Below, piece by piece: positions 34,426 through 46,790 of a DNA stretch of 64,000 bases. The notes beneath the pieces were generated by a model, which had not been told where the DNA came from, made no database searches, and was given only the letters and a program-made list of their open reading frames with translations. Position 1 is the stretch's first letter. Each line of letters opens with the position of its first letter. The position numbers and the translations under genes were made by a program. The DNA is from Papilionanthe hookeriana x Papilionanthe teres (lineage: Eukaryota; Streptophyta; Magnoliopsida; Asparagales; Orchidaceae). The stretch lies in contig CM040424.1 of the NCBI GenBank assembly GCA_022702705.1, forward strand, positions 141,099,665 to 141,163,664, written 5' to 3'.

Positions 34426-36191
34426 TGATCTATAAAAAAATATCTATTTCTTTATGTCTTAATTCTTATTAATTTCTAAGGATATTATGCTTTAATGAAA
34501 GGTCTTTTTTGTGTTTTTGGATGTAGGTAATGTAAAAAGGTCTAAAAAGGAAAAAGGAGCAAAAAGAAGCAAAAATGGAGCAAAATACAAAAAAGTATAA
34601 AAAAATATGGCCTGGCGCCTAGACGCCAGAAGCTGGTGCTTAAGCGCCAGACTTGATACAAAAATTGTCAAGTTTTTGACAACATTTGATCAGTTATTTT
34701 GACGGAGTGAGCGGTTATTGAACATTCTAGAAGACTGGCAGTTGTTCCTTGATAATAGGATATGTGATACATTGCATTTGGACGCTCCAAAACGATTTTA
34801 AACGTGAAGAGGTTCGAGCCAAAGTGAAGAGGTATGAAGAACTAGACGCGGTGTCCGGTGCCTAGGTGCCAGACCGACCTTCTAGAAGATTCATTGAATG
34901 TGGACATGTTTTGAAAAGGTGCCTCAAGACAACCCTTGAAGCCTATAAATAGGGGTCCATTTCTTCAGAAAATGGGCCCCTCCCATTGTAACCCTTTCTC
35001 TTATCCACTTTAGGATCTCTCATCCTTAGAGAGAGAAATAGAGAGAGAAATTTAGGGCCACTTTTGTTTAGTTTAGTAAGTTTATTTTCAAGTTGTTGCA
35101 TCTGGAGTTCATTTTACTGTGGAGTAAGTAGGAATCAGAAGATCTGTAGAAGAAATATTTGAGATAAGTATTTTTATATTTGATTCAAAGTTTAATTATT
35201 ATGTTTTGCTATTTATTTTCAATGTGTTCTGAGTAGTTAGTTTACTTTCTTCCTTCAATTCTGAAGAGATAGATAAGATAATATAAAGATTCGATGGAGA
35301 ATTGAAATTCAAAACATTTTCAAACCATTGTGATGACATTAATACCTGATCTTACTTTACTTTTTAAATTGGCCATTTGAATTGTTAAAACCTGTTGAAG
35401 AGTTTTGAGACCTCGAAGGAGAAGAACTCTTAACTTGTAAATGTCACATGAATCCTTGGGTAGTCGAAGGCCATGTGCGGGCTATTCAAGGTGAAGTGCA
35501 AATAAATAGGAAGATAAGATTTAATGAACGTAGAATTGATAAGTTTTTAGAGTGACAGACTAAATTCTTATAATTTGGTTTATAGATTAGGAAAGGGTCA
35601 CTAGTAGGGCCGACCATAGCCACCCTTGGACATCTAGAAGTGTGAGCCTAGACCAACCCATTCTACTAACAATACATTCGGACCTATTCTGTAAATTAGC
35701 CAATGTTCTTTGCGCCTGGATCAAAGGGTAAAGAATAGGAATGCTTCTATTTGGCACAATACCATAAATCAAATTCTCCAACGAATATTAAATTATCTTA
35801 AAAATCTTAGATTAATTGAAGGAAAGAAAGTTGTTTATTTTATATAGATTTCATAAATCATTTTTCTTATTATTGTTTTCTTTATTTGCATCTAGTAAAT
35901 TAATAATAATTTATAATTGAATTAAAAGATAAAATATATATATTTTTTTTTATTATTTAGAAAATTTATCACTATAATTCTTCTCTGTGGGATCGATACT
36001 GGGGTCTTTGTTTCAAAGCCCTATATTACTTTAAACGATATGTATACTTGCGTAGTACCACTAGTGTGTAAAAATATTTTCTAAATTTACATCATATTAA
36101 TTTTATACACTAGCCGCTATTTATAAATTGAGTCAAAGTTTTTGAATATCTTTTGGAAGCAAATATTACTGCGTTATTTGCGGTCGGGTCA
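34426..36191 (+). repeat. 3' LTR of copy D
   Basis: It runs from TGATCTATAAAA to GGTCGGGTCA and is followed by the target duplication AGTTT. It has palindromic words at 34614-34656 and 34856-34873, and a TATA box CTATAAATAG at 34943-34952. The two LTRs differ by scattered substitutions and by indels at palindromes and microsatellites. Confidence 0.93.
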
Positions 36192-37274
36192 AGTTTCCAA
36201 ACCCTATGACCAAATTGGGGATTTCAACCTGTCACTCTAAAATCTCCAATTCTACGCCCATTAAAATATATTTCTTTATTTATTTGCACTCAACCCTCAT
36301 GAACTACATCACTCATTCATGGACATTGAATGTGACCTTCACTTTTGTTGTGGAACTCATAATCCATTCAGAATATATGTTTCCTAACAAGTTTAACAAT
36401 TTATTTGGCCAGATCAAAAAGTAAATGAAGCAAAGTGAAAAGGTTCTCCATAATAAATTGACACATCATTTCCATATCACAACATCAACACATCACATGA
36501 AAAGGAGGAAAACAAAGAAATCTAGTTAGGACTCATGAAGAAAGGATGACAAAACATGGATTTTATATATAAAAGCAACGTCATACAAACAGAGTGAAGA
36601 AAAGACAACTTATCTCAAACACTTCCCCAAGCGAATCTCAAGGAATTCCTTTGACTCCTCTTCTTTCTTCACAACAACACACAATTCTCTCTTAAGATAA
36701 GTAAGGAAGAAGAAATCTCTCACTTTTCCTCTCCTCCTACACTCCTTATAAGAGTACACACAAACCCTAGATTTCCTAAATAAAATGAAAAGACACACTC
36801 ACTCTTCACTCCCTCACACTCAAGACTCTCTCCCCTCACTAAATTTGGCTTCAAAACACTTTAAATCTAGCCATAACTAATTTCCCAAGAGTTTCTTCAA
36901 GCATCCCTCTAAAATCCGGCCAAATACATTGAATCTAATTTAATATCAGGATAGGGCGCAGTTTGGCGCAAAATAGAGAGCTGTCTGGCACAAAATAAAG
37001 AGCTGTCTGGCGCTATTTTCTGTCTTCTGGTCCCAAAGTCTCTGTAAATTGGCGCGGTCCAACGCTGGTGACAGCCCCGTTCAGCGCTAGTTCAATAAAA
37101 TGCATTTTGCTCCATTTTACTCCAAATTTGCTCCTTTTCACTTCATCTTGCTCCAAAGGTCTAAAGTCATTGTACCTGCATGGAATCATGAAAAATACAT
37201 TTCTTTAAAGTGTAATATCATCAAAAATAGGTATGAAATGGACATTAAAAAGCTATCAAATTTTTATTGGATCA
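36192..37274 (-). repeat. Athila-type LTR, 5' part (split by copy D)
   Basis: On the minus strand the LTR starts TGATCCAATAAAAATT at 37274 and continues to the copy D insertion point. It resumes at 22488. A TATA-like TTTTATATATAAAA lies at 36562-36574. Between about 36955 and 37090 it carries its own GC-rich words with GGCGC cores, including two copies of GAGCTGTCTGGC. Total length with the other part is about 1.58 kb. The short minus-strand frame at 36610-36798 is not a gene. Confidence 0.8.
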
Positions 37275-37590
37275 AGATGCCCCAAACTTAACTATTACAT
37301 GTCCTCAAGTAATTTAGTTATTACATAAAATAATGATCCACTACAATGAACTTTTTTTCTAGAATATCATAATTTTGACTTAGATAAGTACAATAGTAAA
37401 ATTTTCAAAAAGATCTTTGAATAATTCAAGTAAATTTTGTAGATGTTAGACTATCTAGTAATCAAGTCTAGGAGTTCTAGCCTTCTATTCATTTCAAAAA
37501 TGACTGTAGATTGTCCTATTAAGGCACTTAAAAATATTACATGAAAAGAAGTTTATGAGAACACTACTAGTAAAGATGCTAATCTATCGG
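37275..37590 (-). mobile_element. Short interior remnant of the split Athila-type element, with polypurine tract
   Basis: On the minus strand TTACTTGAGGACATGTAATA and TAAGTTTGGGGCATCT precede the LTR start at 37274, as in copies B and D. This shows the split LTR is a 3' LTR. Only about 316 bp of interior remain before the Ogre-type LTR begins at 37591. Confidence 0.7.
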
Positions 37591-37779
37591 TGAATTTTTT
37601 AGGTTGTGTTTTATTTTGAAAAAGAGGGGGTCGCCTAACAGAAATCTGTCGGCGAAATTTAAATTTTAAATTTAATTTAAATATATATATAATTTAGAAA
37701 GTAGTATTTGATTTTGAAAATAATTTTAAATTTGAAAATTTTAAGATATGAAATCAAACCGATCTCACATCCCAAATAG

Positions 37780-37789
37780 TTTATATAAA
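37780..37789 (-). promoter_or_regulatory. Candidate TATA box in Ogre-type 3' LTR
   Basis: The minus strand reads GTTTATATAAAC, about 190 bp before the LTR end. The other LTR has TTATATAAGC at the same place (about 58267-58277). Position alone supports it. Confidence 0.35.
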
Positions 37790-39683
37790 CGAGCACCGCA
37801 CCACAAACCGTGTATCTATCCCTAAAGATAGACACAATGCTTCGACGGTGGGGCTCGATTAAATAAACTAGAAGATTTCGTGACACCCGTTTGGTCTCGC
37901 GAACCAATTTTATAAGCCGACAAAATTCCCTCGTTTAATATGAAAACATTAAACGTGGTTTATATTACCTGGGTTCTTCAAAATTCCCTATAAGGGCAAG
38001 CCCCTATAGTTAATTACATCTTAAGTGATGGGAATCACCTAAGAAAACTCTCGATAATAATTAATAATTCTGCTCTCAAGAATTTCAAAGTTTAAGTTTT
38101 CAAAGGATTGAAGTTTGGGATTTCAATAGGGAATGGATCAAGTTTGGAACATTTTGTTTTGTGAATCCAAAGGAAGAAAAGTATGAGAAATCACAGATTC
38201 GAAGTGAACTTCGGTAATTTCCCGACTATCCTATTGTTTGGCTTAGATTTAGGAAAATCCTAATGTTTATTTAAAAGTTTTGATTTTGTCAATTTTAATT
38301 AATTAGGACTTATATTTATATGATAGAATCATACAAATAGCCTTCGAAGATGTGAGGGTTTATGTCATATCGACGACTACCTCGGAATCCTAAGTCCGGT
38401 TAGGGCTTAATTTGCAAGACAAATGCCTAACAAAAGGTTGAGGATTTATGTTGCACTAGTCAAACTACCTCGAAATCCTATGGCTTGGTTATTTAATTCT
38501 AGGAAAGTTTTGCTGAAGTAGGTTCAAGTTTTGCTGATGACGATGGTCGTGCTGCCCACCATGCTCCGAGCTCCTTGTTGTTGCAGAGGTTTAGTTTTAG
38601 AAATCATAGATCAGAAGATGAGAAAAGTGTTTTGGTTTAGAGAAGTCTTAATTTTCCAAGTGTTTTTTTTTATGTTTTGATTAAAACAAATCTTAAAGTT
38701 GATTATAACGACACCGGTTAAGATCCCACGGTTCCATCCTTCCGCATCATTATTTTTATCGGATTCACTTAGTCCAGATGAATTTGCTAAACTCAACCGA
38801 ATGAGTTCCACACTTTCATTTAGACCGTGGGAAATCCCGTTAGCAACACGTAGGTTACATCATCCGAGGTATTCCCGATCATCCAACAGGACGTTTTAAT
38901 TTAATTGTAATTGTAGTTTTGTGTTCTCGTTTGTGATTAAATTTTGAGTTGTTTTATATTTTGAAATGTTGTGGCGGTGAATTTTATCTTGCAATGACTT
39001 TTAATTTAGTTTTGGTTTCAGCTTTAGTGGTCTATCCTAAAGGTGTGGGTTTTCATGCAACTGCTTGTTTATCATGCAAGAAAAGTAAAGTGCATTTGCA
39101 ATAAAGTAAATTGCAATAATGTAAATTGCAAGAAAGTAAATTGTAATAAAATAAAAGCGTACCTGGAGGGTCTTCCCGTCATCCCAAGCTGCACTTAAAA
39201 CACAATTAGAATATTTAAGCATGTTCCTAGGTAAAGCTAAGGGGAGGGTTATGGTTTTCTATCAAATTCCTAATCCTATAGCTAATCATTTCCTATGACG
39301 TCTAGGTTCTTTGTGTTTTGGTTTAAGGACGATTTTCTTCATCAAAGAACGATTAAGTCCAATTTGTTCTTATAAATGTCCTATTATATTGAGGAAGTGC
39401 TTAAGAGGAATCTTAAACATCTTTTCAATATTTCTAGGATTGTTTTAAGTCCAAATGAATTTAATTATACAAATGAATTAATCGTCCAAGAATTTCAAGT
39501 TTTATTGTTATCTTGCTTCATTGAACTAGGACATTCGAATATCCTATAAGTGAAGTAACATTTCATTTAATGTTCTGTTTAGGAGTTATGATAACTAAAA
39601 CTTTCGAGGGTAAATCGGTATTCCAAATGATTCTGATTTAAGTTAAATGAGTTTAAATTTGGAATAGTGTTCAAGTTGCTTTA

Positions 39684-39903
39684 TATTTAATTTAATTTAA
39701 TTTAATTTAATTGAGTTTGATTTGATGTTGAATTAATTTAATTTGATTTGATTTGATTTTAATTTAATTTGATTTAATTAAATTTAATTTAATTTAATTT
39801 AATTTAATTTAATTTAATTTAATTTAATTTAATTTAATTTTAATTTAATTTAATTTAATTTAATTTAATTTAATTTAATTTAATTTAATTTATTTAATTT
39901 AAT

Positions 39904-39936
<33 letters not shown>

Positions 39937-40108
39937 ATTTAATTTAATTTAATTTATTTAATTTAATTTAATTTATTTAATTTAATTTAATTTAATTTAA
40001 TTTAATTTAATTCAATTATTTAATTTAATTTAATTTAATTTAATTTAATTTAATTTTAATTTAATTTAATTTAATTTAATTAATTTAATTTAATTTTTAA
40101 TTTTAATT
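39684..40108. repeat. TTTAA pentanucleotide array in Ogre-type 3' LTR
   Basis: About 425 bp of almost pure (TTTAA)n with a few GATTT and TTTA interruptions. The same array occupies 60181-60585 in the 5' LTR, with different copy numbers and interruptions. Confidence 0.9.
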
Positions 40109-41894
40109 GAAATTTTTTAAAAGGATTTAATAATTAAGTCTTTTAATATTTTAAATTTGAGTTATCATTTTAATTAAGAATTGAATATTAATGAGATAAT
40201 TAATTTAGGGATTTTTAAATTAAAGAATAAATCTCTTCCTAATAATATCCCTATTTTAATAATTCCAATTTTATTATTCTTCCAAATTTAATCAATTATT
40301 TAATTAAAGTTTAATCATTTTAAAATCATTTAATGGGTTTCTACCCTTTAATTATTTAAATTTCAATCATCCAAATCAGATTAGGATCAAATATTTTACT
40401 TGTTAATTTTTTTATTAAACCTAAAGTTTTAATTAAGGATTAAAATTTTAATTACCACTTTACCCTTTAAGCTTAATAATTTCATAACTCACTAAATTGA
40501 ACTCAAATGAACTTAAAATTTTTATGTGACTTCACTCATATGTCAATAAAGACATGAGAGGAGAAAATGTGATTTTTCTATATTTAATTTATTTATATAA
40601 TTATTTTTGGTGAAAAATAGAGATTTCCAAGGAAAATTTAATAACATGACCAAGGGAAAGTTTCTGTCCTTAAGAAAATTAGGGGACATTCCTAATGACT
40701 AGAGAACCACTTGGACCAATTTTGGTGATTTTTTGAATTATATTATTTTTATTATAATTATTTTAAGTTTTGGAGTGTTAATTAATTTAAAAATAAAATA
40801 AATGTTGAAAAATGAATTTTATATTTTTCAAAAATCTCTCTGATATCAAGGAAACCAGAGAAGCAAATTTTGTAATTTTCTGATTTTTCTATGATTTATT
40901 ATAATTATTTTAGTGAAAATGCTAGAAAATACATTTTTTTTAATTTTAAAATTACCTTAAAGCTTTAAAATTTAATATCTCACTAAATAGACCTAAGAAA
41001 AATGTGGGATTTGTTCCTATGTGATTAAAATTCAAAATGTGACATTTTGGTGAATTTTATTATTTTTGTGATTTTTATTATTTTTTAATTATTAAAAATA
41101 TTAAAATAATATTAAAAATCAACTTTTTTAGAAAATTGAAATTTTAATTTTCTTAGGTTCCCCTGATATCAGAAAGGCTCCAAGACCAATTTGGTGAATT
41201 TTTAAAAAGTATTTTAAAAGTTATGAATTTTTTAAGTTTAAAATGACTAAGTGGCTTAATCAACCCAATTAGTGGGGCTAACCAAGTCCAATTGACCTCA
41301 AATTTTTATGGTGGGTTCCTCTAATCCTAAAGGTCAGTGGAGAATTGATTTCAAGTCAATTTGATGCATGGTTAACTTTAATTAATTAAAGACCTATTTT
41401 GGGTGTTTAAGCCAATTAGGGTTGTTTTAAATGAACTAAGTCAAAACCTATTTTTCCTAAGGTTCTCTCGGTCATAAGAAACATCACCAAATTTTCCTAG
41501 AATTTATTTCACAACATGCTATTTATTGGAATTAAAATACTCAAAACAAGTAACTCGAATTTGAAAAATCAATAACTTTTCATAGGATGGCCTCCGACTT
41601 TGGAAAATTCAGTGAATGTTCCCAAATTCAGTAGGCTTCAAAAGCCCTATGGTCTCATGCCATGGTGAATTGTATGCATGCATGGAGAATTAAAATAATG
41701 CAGAGAGTAAATAAATTATAAAAAATAAAATACTTCGATGAAATTAAATTATTTCTTCTCCACATTATTCTCCTCTCGTTCACCGAGCAAGAGGGTATTT
41801 TTATTTTATTTTTCCGATTTTTCTACACGTAGATATGAATTTTCAAGTTTAGGGAATTAAATAAATAGAAAAATATCCTAATTTTCTATTTATC

Positions 41895-42110
41895 CACGCG
41901 GCGCCGCGTCAACCTCGGCAGCCTCCGAACGCACACGCGTCGCGCTCCCATTCGACGCCGCCACCCGAGTCGGCAGCCCGGCCCCGCGGTTCTCGTACCG
42001 TCTCCCCGGTCCGACGCCATCCGAGCCGTTCGTCCGCGCGTGTATCGAATGGACGGCATCCGTTCATCGTCCCCGAGCGTCCTCACCCGAGAGCCGTCCA
42101 CACTAAATCC
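41895..42110. other. CpG-rich island in Ogre-type 3' LTR
   Basis: About 215 bp dense in CG dinucleotides, bounded by strongly AT-rich LTR sequence on the low side. It is repeated at 62375-62582. Its flank TTTAGTGTGGACGGCTCTCG (minus strand) is conserved in the much older LTR at 17892, which suggests a function such as a promoter or leader region. The role is an inference. Confidence 0.55.
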
Positions 42111-44560
42111 CTAAGATCTCACTCGATACTCAATGGATTTTTATGTTCTTATGCTTCTACGGATTCGTCTCAAGAGACGAACACATCTATACTGGCTAAC
42201 ATGCATCGAAAATAAGGCATTTGAAATGGAGAATCTCCGTAAGCTCGGGATGAAGAATTAGCTCATACCTTTGCTCGCAGAAGTGTGGCTTCAATCCGAG
42301 AGTTGTTGCACCTTCGATCGGATCCTAGCAAGCTCCGCATGAAGTCTCCCGGTCCGGTGAATTGTCCGGATGTGATTTCGACCAAGCCCGATCACAAAGC
42401 TTCGGAGGCCGGAGCAACCGGGTGGCCCGGAGATGGGGCTTTTGTCGGTGGACACCTTCCTCGGTCTCGGTGAAGGTGTAGAACCAATCAATTTGGGAAT
42501 TGGCTCACCGTGGAGAAGTGTCCCGGTTTTGGGTGGAATTTCAACTCGAAATCGAGCTCGCGCAGGAGAAATGGCAGTGGGATCTCACCGGGAATCAAGT
42601 GACTCGTGTATGGGGAGGAGTCCGGAACAATTTTGCGCAGTTTTGGCAAGGTTTGTGCTTTTGCTTTTTTCATGGCCGAGAGAGGTGGAGTTTAAATCAG
42701 AGAGGGGCGAGGGCCTCCCGTGGGAGCCGAGGCATGGGATCAGCCTGCTCGGTGAGGAGAAGAACAGACCATGGTGACCACTAGTGCATGGGCGGACCTC
42801 AGCAAGTGAGAATTTCAATGTTGGCTCACATGCGAGCTCTCGGCCATGGTGTTTTCCTGCGGCCCGGTGGCCGCCGGCTGTGCATTGGTCACCATCTCGG
42901 TCGTGGAGGTCGTGGCTTGGCAATGGTGAAGTCAATTGAGATCTGACATGTGTAAAGTGTTCGAATTAAAATGGAATGGGGAGGGGGTCATTTTGGCTTG
43001 AAATTGGTCAACCCATCGGTTCGGGCTGGGTTCACCTCCCCATGGCCCGGTCTCTGGGCCGAGAAGACTCAGCTCAAGCATAGCCGGTCAAGAGGTGGTG
43101 ATGTCACTTATCCAAGAATAATTCGGATTAAATCATGGTTAAGGGGAGACATGCTTAAGGCTAATGACTTTTAGGAGATGGTTAAAGGAGTCTCCTCCTT
43201 TTGCCCAAAATGGCATGGTGACATGTAAAGAGGCTCTCATGGCTTGCATATGGCTCGTGCATGGCTCCATGGCTCCATTCGTCTCGGGAAAAGGTCAGGT
43301 CAATTTCATAAAAACGGGTTTTAAGAATTTTGGATATTTTGGGGTGATTTGGCATGTGGCTTGATTTGGAATTATTTGATTGATGATTTTGGAACTTAGG
43401 GACAATTTTGATTAAATGGATGATGAAAGGAAGTGTCATGTGGGCTTTGGATGAATTTGGGCTTTTGAATTCAAGGGAGTGGCTTTTAGGAAAGTTTAAG
43501 GGAAATGGGCTTTTGATTTTAGGATGGGCATTTGGATAAAAATTTTGTGAAGAACTTTGTCAAATAAATGTCATAATTGTTTAGGGATGTTCTATGAAGG
43601 GCTTGGAATCAATTTGATGTGATTTGGAGTCGAATTGGCTCAATTCGGATTTATTCTGGTAAGTGGGCCTATGTAGGTCCAAGTGGGCCAAGTTGGGCTA
43701 ATGTTGGGATAGAGTTGAAATTGATGTAAAATCAATGTTGAGAAATGTTTATGGGGGTGTTTCAAAGAGGTTTTGGCTTTGGTTGGGCTTTGATTTTCGG
43801 GTTCGGGCTCATTCGGGTTAGGTTCTGGGTTTAGGTCAAAATTGGGCTTTTTGGTTTTGGGTTGAATTTGAGTGGGGTTTGGGTCTAAATTTTGGGCAAA
43901 TCATGTTAGTGTTTTGTTTGTGGGAATGTTAAGGAAGATTTAGAAAAGATTTGGGGTTAATTGGAATTGAATTGAGTGAGTTTGGGTTAGGTTTGGGTCA
44001 TGGGTCCAAATCGGCTTTAAGGCCAAAAGTGAGATTGGATCCAAATGTCAATCAAATTGGGCTTGGATTTGGTCTAGATTGGTGTTGGGAATGTTGAATT
44101 GAAGTTTAGAATTGAATTGGACCAAAATTGGGGTCAATTGGGTAGGTTTGGTTCGACATTGGGTTCACTTATGGTTAAAATGGGTCAAATTGGGGGTTTT
44201 GACAAAAGTAGGGTAAATTGACAAAATTGGCCCATGGTGTAGTTGGACAAAATGAAATTGGGAATATTTGGGATTTTCTGGAATTTTCTGGGAATTTTCT
44301 GAATTTTTGGATTTTTAGGCCAAGAGGGGTATTTTGGGTATTTGGAGGGTATCGGGAGGTATTTTTGGAATTTTTGGTATTTTTGGGTATGGATGATCAG
44401 TTTAAGTGATGTGGAAATGTTTGGGAATGATTTTGGAGAATTTTGGGTAATTTGGAAATTTTTTGAGAATTTCGGGTAATTTCAGGGTTTTGGGCAGTTT
44501 AGAGGGTGTAGGGTCCCTGGGTCAAAAATCGAAAATTTGGGAAATTGAAGATTGGGTGAA

Positions 44561-45449
44561 TTTGAGTGGAAAGAAATCATTTTGGTTGAGCCATGAAGCC
44601 ATATCAAGCCCACATGAGCTATGAAGGGACTCATTCGAGGCATTCACTATGCTGTTCCTAACCCTCTTACCAAGGGCTTAGGGGTTAAGGACCATCCATG
44701 CGAATCACCTACATGAGTCGTGAGGTCAAGTTAGGTATGGGTGTGGTTTTAGGAGGTATGTGGAAGTGTAGTGTGTAGGTGTAGTGTATAAGTGTGGTGT
44801 GTGTAAGTCAGCCCCTTCACTGCACTGTGCCACCTAGTAAGGGCCCTAAGTGCCAAAGAGTCCTATAGAACTCATCCTTTAAACTTCCACATTTCGATTT
44901 CAACCCTCTAGGTGATTAGGGGTCTACAATCAAGTTTGTGGAGTTTGCAGGAGTTAAGAAGTGGTTTGAATTTCTAAAAGGTGGGTCCCAATTCTAGTCC
45001 TCTAAGATAGTCAAAGGAAAAGCCTAAGGCTAGATCCTAAGTACTAAAGAGAAGAAGAGAAGACCTCATCAAAAATGAGGTCAACAAATGGACCCCCAAT
45101 AGGTGTGGTGAGCCGACGGAGCACACCGCGCGTATCGGTGCTGACCGAAGCGATCAACAAAACCAACACAAACATCCAAGTGACAAACTTAGGACGAAAT
45201 AGAGGAGTTTTCGCCGGGAGTAGCAAGTATATCTCTCGAAACCGGAGATTCCCGAACTCTCGCCTGGGAAAGGAAAAGGAGGTGAATCCCAAATCACATG
45301 ACCTCGGGGAATTTCGATTTAGATTTTATTTTGTTTCAATTTAAGTTTTGATGTGCGAGTTTAGATTTCAATTCGGAGTTTCAATTTAGATCGAAGTTCG
45401 TCAAAATTAATTCGAAGGATTCGATTCGAAATGAAAATTGGAATTCCGA
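44561..45449 (-). other. Ogre-type 3' region of uncertain status (LTR or 3' UTR)
   Basis: No coding motif is seen. A frame at 45075-45344 (plus) overlaps one at 45044-45292 (minus) and neither has recognisable features. The minus-strand text TGTAGACCCC at about 44930 could be an LTR start, but no polypurine tract precedes it. Confidence 0.4.
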
Positions 45450-46790
45450 GGTTTTAGATGTAACATCTTCAACCTCGAAAGAAAATTGAATCGATTAGAT
45501 CGAATCATTGCAATGAGAAGAGATCTCGTAGTAATGCGGTGTCGGATGTAAAATCCTTAACCTCAAGAGTTCGATTTTGATGTATTTCTAAGTGCACAGA
45601 AAAGAATCCTAGCAGTAAAGGCTTCTGGATGTAAAATCCTCGACCCAAAAGGTTCGAATTCGATGTATTTCAAAGGCAACAGAAAAGAATCCTAAAGCAA
45701 GGCAGCCTGATGTAAAATCCTCGACCCAAAAGTTCGAATTCGATGTATTTCAAAGGCAATAGAAAAGAATCCTAGCAAAGGTAGCTGGATGTAAAATCCT
45801 CGACCCAAAAGTTCGAATTTGATGTATTTCAAAGGCAATAGGAAAGAATCCTAGCAAAGGCAGTCTTGGATGTAAAATCCTCGACCCAAAAGTTCGAATT
45901 CGATGTATTTCAAAGGCACAGAAAGAATCCTAGCAAAGGCAGCCTTCGGATGTAAAATCCTCGACCCAAAAGTTTGAATTTGATGTATTTCAAAGGCAAT
46001 AGGAAAGAATCCTAAAGCAAAGGCACTTTGATGTAAAATCCTCGACCCAAAAGTTCGAATTTGATGTATTTCAAAGGCAACAGAAAGAATCTTAAAGCAA
46101 GGCACTTGATGTAAAATCCTCGACCCAAAAGTTCGAATTTGATGTACTTCAAAGGCAATAGGAAAGAATCCTAGCAAAGGTAGCTGATGTAAAATCCTCG
46201 ACCCAAAAGTTCGAATTCGATGTATTTCAAAGGCAACAGAAAAGAATCCTAAAGCAAGGCACTGGATGTAAAATCCTCGACCCAAAAGTTCGAATTTGAT
46301 GTATTTCAAAGGCAATAGAAAAGAATCCTAAAGCAAAGGCACTCGGATGTAAAATCCTCGACCCAAAAGTTCGAATTTGATGTATTTCAAAGGCAACAGA
46401 AGAGAATCCTAGCAAAGGCAGCTTGGATGTAAAATCCTCGACCCAAAAGTTCGAATTCGATGTATTTCAAAGGCAACAGAAAGAATCCTAAAGCAAAGGT
46501 ACTGATGTAAAATCCTCGACCCAAAAGGTTCGAATTTGATGTATTTCAAAGGCAATAGAAAAGAATCCTAAGCAAGCAGATAGTCTTGATGTAAAATCCT
46601 CGACCCAAAAGTTTGAATTTGATGTATTTCAAAGGCAACAGAAAAGAATCCTAAAGCAAAGGCACTTGATGTAAAATCCTCGACCCAAAAGTTTGAATTT
46701 GATGTACTTCAAAGGCAATAGGAAAGAATCCTAGCAAAGCAAATCTGGATGTAAAATCCTCGACCCAAAAGTTTGAATTCGATTGAGATT
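45450..46790. repeat. Minisatellite, 15 units of about 80 bp, in the 3' region of the Ogre-type element
   Basis: Units starting with GATGTAAAATCCTCGACCC recur at 45628, 45709, 45788, 45869, 45949, 46030, 46108, 46186, 46265, 46346, 46426, 46504, 46588, 46668 and 46748. Spacing is 78-84 bp, mean 80. Two degenerate units precede them (45457 and 45549). The core is strongly conserved, and the variation is concentrated in a 5-15 base linker at the unit end. A 154-residue frame on the minus strand is just the repeat in translation. Confidence 0.95.

Larger units (their letters stand above)
22489..36191 (+). mobile_element. Complete Athila-type LTR retrotransposon copy D, with 5-bp target duplication
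   Basis: The 13.7-kb element has LTRs of 1775 bp (22489-24263) and 1766 bp (34426-36191). It has a tRNA-Asp-type primer-binding site, gag, protease, RT, RNase H, integrase, the post-pol motif, a remnant ORF, an extra ORF and a polypurine tract. The perfect direct repeat AGTTT flanks it (22484-22488 and 36192-36196). The reading frames are far longer than in copies A and B, so it is the youngest of the Athila-type copies here. It is still dead as read: there are stops and frameshifts in gag, protease and RT, and a MITE sits in protease. Confidence 0.93.
37591..44560 (-). repeat. 3' LTR of the Ogre-type element (inner boundary unresolved)
   Basis: The outer end is TG at 37591. The first 5937 bp match 58080-64000. 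Beyond 43527 the second copy is outside the window. The diverged LTR at 15760 aligns on to about 44560, so the LTR is at least 7 kb if that copy is pure LTR. No convincing polypurine tract was found to fix the inner end, which lies somewhere between 44.6 and 47.4 kb. Short open frames at 42285-43439 exist on both strands and in both copies but show no protein motifs. Confidence 0.8.

Noticed and set aside
42285..43439. Cluster of open frames on both strands of the Ogre LTR (up to 116 codons), repeated at 62742-63914
   Set aside because: Both strands and several frames are open at once because of GC-rich composition, and no protein motif is found.
44920..44935. TGTAGACCCC on the minus strand as the start of the Ogre 3' LTR
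   Set aside because: No purine-rich tract precedes it and the other LTR is outside the window, so the boundary cannot be fixed.
45044..45344. Overlapping 82- and 89-codon frames on opposite strands
   Set aside because: No recognisable motif and no support to prefer either strand.
45851..46415. Minus-strand frames of 154 and 62 codons with a repeated FEIHQIRTFGSRILH peptide
   Set aside because: They are translations of the 80-bp minisatellite; unit lengths vary (78-84 bp), so no frame is kept across the array.
45450..46790. Regularly spaced repeats that could suggest a CRISPR array
   Set aside because: Nearly the whole 80-bp unit is repeated, with only short variable linkers, and the setting is a plant retrotransposon.
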